Assembly (NCBI GenBank): GCA_009702725.1 | Contig: WLHM01000054.1 | Coordinates: 1-7,704, forward strand | Source of the DNA: Actinomycetota bacterium | Lineage (GTDB): Bacteria > Actinomycetota > Actinomycetes > S36-B12 | Length of the DNA: 7,704 nucleotides | Direction: 5' to 3' | Part shown: positions 6,425 through 7,704 of the stretch, piece after piece | How the letters are laid out: every line of letters begins with the position of its first letter | Position numbering within the stretch: the stretch's first letter is position 1 | Position numbers and translations under genes: made by a program | The notes under the pieces: generated by a model | Databases searched by the model: none | Seen by the model: the letters and a program-made list of their open reading frames with translations, nothing else | What the model was told of the DNA's origin: nothing

Positions 6425-7704
6425 CTACCGAATGAACAGGCCAGCATTGCTGACCAATTCGAGGACGGGTTGGGGCAAGATACCCAGTACCAGGGTGACA
6501 GTAGCCCCGGCTGCAAGTGCAATCGTCGTGAAAGCTGACGGCACCACCACTGAGGCGGTCTGCGGACCGGGCTCTGTGAAGAACATCACGACGATCACCC
6601 GAACATAGAAGAATGCAGCGATTGCTGAGGCCACTACACCCACAATGACCAACCAGGTGTCGCCGCTGGCGATGGCGGCCGCGAAAACGCTGAACTTTCC
6701 GATAAACCCACTGGTAAGTGGGATGCCCGCAAGTCCGAGCATGAACAACGCGAAAACAGCGCCGACTAGTGGGGAGCGGCGCCCCAACCCAGCCCATTTT
6801 GACAAGTTGGTCGCCTCACCTGATTCGTCACGAACCAACGAGATAATTGCGAAAGCGCCGATAGTGGTGAAACCGTATGCGATCAAATAGAACATGGAAC
6901 CGGCTAGGCCTGCGGGGCTTGCCGCGATTACACCAACTAAAATAAAACCGGCTTGCGCAATAGATGAGTATGCAAGCATGCGCTTAATGTCGCTCTGGCT
7001 TATCGCGATGATCGACCCGACCAACATCGTCAAGATGGCGATGATCCACATCATCGGAACCCAGTCCCAACGCATCCCGCCAAATGCGACGTAAAGCACG
7101 CGCATTAGTGCACCGAAAGCTGCGATCTTGACAGTGGCCGCCATGAATCCAGTAACGGCCGTCGGGGCACCCTGATAAACGTCCGGGGTCCATTGGTGAA
7201 ATGGCACCGCGGCGACCTTGAAGAGCAGCCCAACCAAGATCAAAGCCATGCCGATCAGGGCCAACGAGGTCTGCCCGGATTTCGCGGTTAACACACTCGC
7301 GATCACCGGCAACTGCGTTGATGCCGCAAAACCGTAAACCAGCGCCACCCCATAGATAAAGAAAGCGGAGGAAAAGGCACCGAGTAAGAAGTACTTGAGC
7401 GCCGCCTCCTGCGAGAGCAATCGTCGTCGTCGAGCCATGCCAGCAAGCAGGTACAGCGGCAATGACATCACTTCTAGGGCCACGAACATCACCAATAGGT
7501 CATTGGCTGAGACAAATAAAATCATGCCCGAAACCGCGAACAAGAACAGTGGCCACACTTCGGTCTGCAGGTACCCACGCGCCGTGAATTGCTTTTCATC
7601 CTCAGAACCAGGTAGTGCAGAAGCACGCGCAGCAAAAACATCGCCGCTTGGATCCAGGGATCGCTCAGCCATCAGTAGCGCACCTAAGATTGCGAGCACC
7701 AATA
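6425..7704 (-). CDS. nuoN: NADH-quinone oxidoreductase subunit N (5' end beyond the window)
   Basis: This encodes a proton-pumping, antiporter-like membrane subunit of complex I. About 425 residues are visible; the frame runs off the right edge, and roughly 100 N-terminal residues should be missing, judged from actinobacterial NuoN of about 500-530. The codon at 7700-7702 is TTG but is internal. Counted from it, the key pump residues are E77 in VALEVMSLPLY, K103 in AALKYFLLG, K162 in LLFKVAAVPFHQW, K192 in ATVKIAAF, and K336 in SGFIGKFSVF. DIKRMLAYSSIAQAGF is the usual broken-helix region. Many membrane helices are present and no frame break is seen. NuoN is normally the last gene of the nuoA-N operon, so the main complex I operon should continue to the right. 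It ends with TAG at 6427-6425, and the polyprenyl synthase follows in the same reading frame. Confidence 0.95.
   Translation of the reverse strand, partial: LVLAILGALLMAERSLDPSGDVFAARASALPGSEDEKQFTARGYLQTEVWPLFLFAVSGMILFVSANDLLVMFVALEVMSLPLYLLAGMARRRRLLSQEAALKYFLLGAFSSAFFIYGVALVYGFAASTQLPVIASVLTAKSGQTSLALIGMALILVGLLFKVAAVPFHQWTPDVYQGAPTAVTGFMAATVKIAAFGALMRVLYVAFGGMRWDWVPMMWIIAILTMLVGSIIAISQSDIKRMLAYSSIAQAGFILVGVIAASPAGLAGSMFYLIAYGFTTIGAFAIISLVRDESGEATNLSKWAGLGRRSPLVGAVFALFMLGLAGIPLTSGFIGKFSVFAAAIASGDTWLVIVGVVASAIAAFFYVRVIVVMFFTEPGPQTASVVVPSAFTTIALAAGATVTLVLGILPQPVLELVSNAGLFIR

Noticed and set aside
6378..6797. 139-codon minus-strand frame overlapping nuoN and the start of the prenyl synthase
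   Set aside because: It covers the NuoN C-terminus and the synthase start in another frame and has no recognisable features.

Overview
The window looks like part of an actinobacterial (Actinomycetota) chromosome with GC content in the mid-50s per cent by eye. The grounds are the gene families and their order: a fused gamma-alpha KorA with a KorB of mycobacterial/streptomycete type, a NuoN with a typical actinobacterial core followed directly by a long-chain polyprenyl diphosphate synthase, a RarD permease and a YajQ protein. From memory, Streptomyces chromosomes show a broadly similar order (nuo operon, polyprenyl synthase, kor genes, a second partial nuo cluster, yajQ), so much of this layout is probably ancestral. 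The lineage cannot be fixed more closely from the sequence. There are no signs of mobile DNA, tRNA, rRNA, CRISPR or long repeats, and no gap between genes exceeds about 135 bases.

Layout. 1-158 (+): C-terminal end of YajQ. 172-1399 (-): a tight three-gene unit in the order nuoB, nuoC, nuoI, with overlapping stop and start codons. 1400-1534: a divergent intergenic region with a good sigma70-like promoter for nuoB that would give an almost leaderless mRNA. 1535-5407 (+): korA, korB and rarD, closely packed; rarD appears to start at a CTG that overlaps the korB stop. 5417-6412 (-): polyprenyl diphosphate synthase, convergent with rarD. 6425-7704 (-): nuoN, entering from the right edge without its N-terminus, most likely the last nuo gene of the main complex I operon.

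How the genes fit together. KorAB should convert 2-oxoglutarate and CoA to succinyl-CoA and CO2 and pass two electrons to ferredoxin. NuoN is a proton-pumping subunit of complex I, and the prenyl synthase probably makes the menaquinone side chain, so both belong to quinone-linked respiration. The divergent NuoB/NuoC/NuoI trio keeps all its iron-sulfur ligands but has no NuoD, NuoH or NADH-oxidising NuoEFG next to it. The most interesting possibility is a small Fe-S electron-transfer module that takes electrons from KorAB or its ferredoxin towards the quinone pool, alone or by docking on subunits encoded elsewhere. The gene content is seen directly; the electron route is inference.
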